Shown piece after piece: positions 59,590-64,000 of a DNA stretch of 64,000 bases. The position numbers and the translations under genes are program-made. The notes under the pieces were generated by a model. The model worked only from the letters and a program-made list of their open reading frames with translations, made no database searches and was not told the DNA's origin. This DNA comes from Osedax fenrisi. Lineage: Eukaryota; Annelida; Polychaeta; Sabellida; Siboglinidae. Within the stretch, counting starts at the first letter, position 1; each line of letters begins with the position of its first letter. The stretch covers positions 12,941,944 through 13,005,943 of the forward strand of contig OZ025243.1 in the NCBI GenBank assembly GCA_964019155.1, read 5' to 3'.

Positions 59590-61565
59590 CGGACTGTATA
59601 CGTGGACATGTGATTATGTTTGTTTAAATATGCGTTTGTGCATATATGCACATGTATACCGTACAGTGTACGCAGTTGTGTGTGTATATGTACAGCGTCA
59701 CTGGTATTACGCAACACGATTATGTAATGTTCACCACGTGACACGCAACCTAGCGGGAGAATCAGCTATTACGTAATTATTTATTTACGTATCATGTTAA
59801 TGATTAATGAACAGCGCATGTCATCATTATTCTAAATGGATTAATTATTCAATGTATTATATATATATATATTTATATATATCATAGGTGGAATTCTTTA
59901 TATATATCATAGGTGGAATTATTTATAATATATATTTGTATATGTATGACATAAGTATTACATTCTAGTAATATTATTTTATTTATATTATGTAATATTT
60001 TAAATAATGATATTAAATAACATATTTATAATATTATGATAGTTATGAACTTTCTTATGCGATGAATTTTGAAGAATGATAGCTGTTTTATTTAGCCATG
60101 CGGGAATTGAGGTATACAATACGCATAACCTATATCGTAACCCATTATCAATAGGTTATATATAAGTAAACAGTATACTGTATAGTTTAACCTAAATACG
60201 TAGGTGTAAGACCATTACTATAGTACATTGTATCCGATTTCGTATAGTTTACACTGTTGACTATGCATACGAATTGATGCCCAATATTAGTAACGGTAAG
60301 AGATTGCCACCCAGTACTATAGTTACCATAGTAACCATAGTAAGTTACTATTAGTAACCCGGTAAGTCAAGTAATCAGTGATATGGGTTAGATTATAGTT
60401 CGATCATCGTCATGATTGTGCTTAACAGATCACAATCGTATTACAATCATTGATAAGCAACTATAATTTGATTACGAACTAGACATTTCTAAATAATTGT
60501 TATGAATACGATTGTAATCAATTATAGTTAACTTGATCTACGATCAGTTGTCAACTTTAACAGACAAAATGTACAACAAAGATATTAATATGGTTATTAT
60601 CAATGATATTTAACTGATCACAACAATTTAAATGAATGCTTGTAATCAAATGAATATCAATGATTGTAATCGAATTTTAATAGGTTATCGTAATCAATAC
60701 ATATAATTATATACTAATTAAGTAGTGGTAAGTAACAATAATGAATAGCCACTATTAACCTGTTACAAAAGGGGTTGTAACCATTACTTATAAATGTATC
60801 CTAATTATCATCATATAAAGCGTAATAGTAATAGAATATTAATAATGCATCCGTAATAGTGTGCAGTGAAGCGTGACTAATGGTCGCTAAGTTACCACTC
60901 AAAGTAACACATAATTATTTAGATACATTTTAAGTGAAGTTATACATCGATTTAGTATGTATATAATTATATAATATTATGCAATATATAGGTATATATA
61001 ATATGCATTTATTCATAACCTATATAGGTTATTTTCTATCAATAATTATTAATACATTCTTCTAAGGGGATATACGGGTATTTATTTTTTATATTTTGTT
61101 ATTTTTAAAATAGTTTATTGAATATATAATATATATATACTCTATAATATATCAACATATTATTTAAGAAGCAAACCTATTTTAATAAAATCACGAGTAC
61201 ATGGCGTAACATTTTGATATTTTAATAATGTTTTTCAATAGTAATCATGTAAATTACAAAATTTAAAAATAATAATATAATTATTTTTAATAATAATGAC
61301 TATTATCATTCAAATAATTTAATTTATTATAATATCATAAGAAATATTAAAAATAGTTTGAATTACCATAGAGTCCAAAATCAGACAATAAACACTATCT
61401 TAGTAAAATTGTCACAGTATGTTTAGTATTATGTATAATAAAAATATTTGCAATTAGATTTAGAGATGATATATTTAAAATATATTATTCAGTTTTTATA
61501 AATTGTATTTCCTTTTTTAAAATATAAATATTTTAAAAACTAGAAATCTAATTATTATAATATTC

Positions 61566-61611
<46 letters not shown>

Positions 61612-61787
61612 TTGTGAATATTAATATAATGCAATAAATTATGTAAAAAATATTATTTATTTCATGAGATTTTGAATATAAAAAAAACAAACGCGTATCT
61701 ATTTAAATCAATAACACGTATACATACTAACATTGCGTAGATTCAAGTTATTACTCGTTATTTATAGTATACCATTATAATCCCCTA
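59590..61787. other. Non-coding DNA with iterated GATTGTAATC-type motifs
   Basis: Between about 60400 and 60700 the motif GATTGTAATC or its inverse (GATTACAATC-like) recurs several times, reminiscent of a decayed inverted-repeat transposon, but no ends could be defined. (TA)n lies at 61567-61606. No gene. Confidence 0.4.
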
Positions 61788-61789
61788 TA

Positions 61790-63914
61790 GGGGAAAGTAA
61801 CCTAATTTTACCTAATACGGACACTTTAACAATAAATGGTCTTAACATTTTACGACTCATTATTTGTATTCAAAAATTACAATATATTAATATTTTATGA
61901 TTACAGATATTATTGTGATTTTAAAATTTTACTTACTCTTTTAATTCCATATATAACGGGGGTTAAGTGTGATCACAAAATAAAAAAAAATAATGATAGT
62001 TTTTATCCTATATAGATTTGAATTTTAAGAACAATATAATTCTCGGATTATATTTTTATATAGTTTTAGACACTGCGCCCGACCTTCAAAGTTTCGTAAA
62101 AATTTCAAAATAAATTTGTCCGTAATAAATATTTCCCATTTTACACATTTTACCACATGACTCTACGATTACGTAGATCTATTGTTATTATTTTATTTTG
62201 AACTTTTATATTTCTTATTTTTAATTGTTCATCTGTATAGCAACCTATTACTAATTGTTATATAATCAATATGAACAATATTTTTATATTCGATTTCCGG
62301 AATATACTATAGCCTATAGCTATAGCTATGGCTATAGCTATATATAGCCATACTCAAACGGTTAAAATAACCATATAAATGGTATCAAACGGATATAAGT
62401 GTCTTTCTGACCCAATTGAGCAATATGGTCGGATCCATATTACACTAATTGAACGGCAGATGATTCATTCATATAAATCCAAAATCTAACAAATATTTTT
62501 TTTAATAAATATTATTCTTTATATTTCTCTATATTTTACTTATACATATTATGTGAATTTAAAAGAAATGTTGGTAATTTATAATAACATTATACTATAA
62601 TATATAATAAATATATCGTATATAAATTAAATTAAATATATAAATTCAATAATATTTTCTATTTAAATATTTATTTTAAATTAAAATATTTGGAATACAT
62701 AAAATGTATAACCAAACAAAAAATCTTTAATAAATATTGGTTAAATAGTAAAAAAAAATTATAAAAATTTACCATCGATTGGAAATAAAATAAGCAATAT
62801 ATATTTAATTTAATTTTTTTTTTATGAATAATATCGATATAAAATTAAAAAAAAATAATATAATTTAGATTGATCAACATTTCTAGGAAAAAAAACCATT
62901 TTTTTTGCAAAAATGATTATTAAGAAAAACTGATTATTATTTTTTGTAAATAAAGTATTTATTTAGTTTTTATATCATATTTTATATTGTATTTATATAT
63001 GTTTTAAATTTTTTAAATATTTTAATTAGAAAAAACAAGTATTTTTGCCTTTCTAGGAAAATCCTCGCAATTTATAAGATTTTTTTCTTACAAATAATAA
63101 TTTATAATATTTTATTATATATTTATATGATAATCAATTGTCCAATGTTTCATCAATATATATACATTATTTGTATTTTAATTCCAATATTTATATATTT
63201 TGGTAAAAAAACAATGAAAATCGTTTCTTTTTCAATGAAAATTATACGTAAACTTAAAAGCGCGGGCGACATATCAAAAATTGTTCAAAGTGGATCAATT
63301 TTGTTTATAATTTACTTTTTGTTTTATTCTCTATAATATATTTACTAGAGCGTTTTGTATACTTACAAATTTCACAAATTTCGGTTCCTATGATCACCCT
63401 TAACGGGGGTGTCCGAACATAATAAAATATTTAGATTTAGCTTTATTGGATGTATTAATATTATAAAGCACGCGATTTTTATGAAAATAGAGAATAGTTC
63501 ATACGCTGCGCGCTGATTGGTTATAGGGTGTCCGTATTAAGACATATTTAGTGTCTGTATTATGGACTTATGTGACCTCTAGATATAGCCTTATGACTTA
63601 ATAAATATTTGATAAAAAATATAGAAATTATATATATAATTTTTAGAATGCTTTATTTTTTAATAATATAGTGTTATATTGTATACTGATTTGTATACAC
63701 ATTTGTATATTCTTGAGAATGTTTTAAGTTGACATTTTTTTTTATAAAAAAATCAGTTTATTGGATATATAAGCAATATTTGGAATAATTAAAAAATAAA
63801 TATTACTTTTTTAGAATAATAATATATTTATGAATATATTATTGATTAAACATTGTTTTGTAGGATTTATGGTTTCTGAGATACCGAGAGTGTCTTTATT
63901 CGGTTACTTTACAC
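61790..63914 (+). mobile_element. GGGGAAAGT-family DNA transposon, subfamily 1, copy C (interrupted)
   Basis: The left part, 61790-61963, and the right part, 63403-63914, align with copy A in order. The left end GGGGAAAGTAACC follows a TA; the right end GGTTACTTTACAC is followed by TA. The host element is split by a second element at 61964-63402. Confidence 0.82.
61964..63402. mobile_element. Non-autonomous transposon nested in copy C, 8-bp duplication
   Basis: 1439 bp with inverted ends TAAGTGTGATCAC and (reversed) TAAGGGTGATCAT. The target ACGGGGGT is duplicated exactly at 61956-61963 and 63403-63410; the uninterrupted copy A has only one equivalent site (ACAGAGGT). An 8-bp duplication suits hAT-like elements. 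Very A+T-rich interior. A 69-codon open frame at 63127-63336 is low-complexity and unconvincing. Confidence 0.8.
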
Positions 63915-63916
63915 TA

Positions 63917-64000
63917 TATTGATATATTCATACGTAATAGATTATTTTAAAATTTTAAAGTATGTATACTTTATAGTCTAAGTATACTTTATAGTCTAAT
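63917..64000. other. Non-coding DNA at window end
   Basis: A+T-rich; the last bases contain a short direct repeat AGTATACTTTATAGTCTA. Nothing else seen. Confidence 0.4.

Overview
The window is animal nuclear DNA, very A+T-rich (about three quarters A+T by eye), full of (TA)n microsatellites and dense in transposable elements. There are no bacterial-style operons, rRNA genes or CRISPR arrays. A one-exon FMRFamide-receptor-like GPCR, a split Lifeguard/TMBIM-family gene, several LINE clades, tRNA-derived SINEs and many short inverted-repeat DNA transposons point to an invertebrate, plausibly a lophotrochozoan. The sequence alone does not fix the species.

Host genes are few. (1) On the minus strand, four small exons at 25.0, 18.2, 17.5 and 15.8 kb encode the C-terminal half of a TMBIM/Lifeguard membrane protein; its N-terminal exons were not found. 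The intron between the 25.0 and 18.2 kb exons carries a whole Ty3-like LTR retrotransposon in the same orientation. (2) On the plus strand, 40994-42178 is a complete seven-transmembrane receptor, a G+C-rich island in A+T-rich surroundings. (3) Two unrecognised lysine/asparagine-rich open frames lie on the minus strand (5431-6033 and 31595-32032). Both, and also the GPCR, end in a stop that lies inside a GTTAG sequence like the splice donors of the TMBIM gene, so some may be exons rather than complete genes.

Mobile DNA makes up most of the recognisable sequence. The Ty3-like element (18371-23923) has 322-bp LTRs that differ at only two positions, an intact gag with an expanded heptad repeat, and an intact protease-RT-RNaseH-integrase frame. 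A perfect 17-bp hairpin sits at the gag/pol junction with the gag stop codon in its loop. Degenerate LINEs lie at 6.4, 10.65-13.98 (nested inside a DNA transposon), 30.8, 33.6-34.4 and 34.4-36.9 kb. One SINE family has at least six copies. DNA transposons without coding capacity include a GGGGAAAGT-ended family with TA target duplications (five copies, two subfamilies with different internal iterated motifs), two elements with 8-bp duplications, a family with 7-bp duplications that includes a 38-bp insertion made only of its two ends, and two Tc1/mariner/pogo-like elements near 56-58 kb. A 22-bp minisatellite of about 46 copies lies at 58.6-59.6 kb.

The remaining sequence is A+T-rich non-coding DNA where I see only microsatellites, palindromes and decayed repeats.
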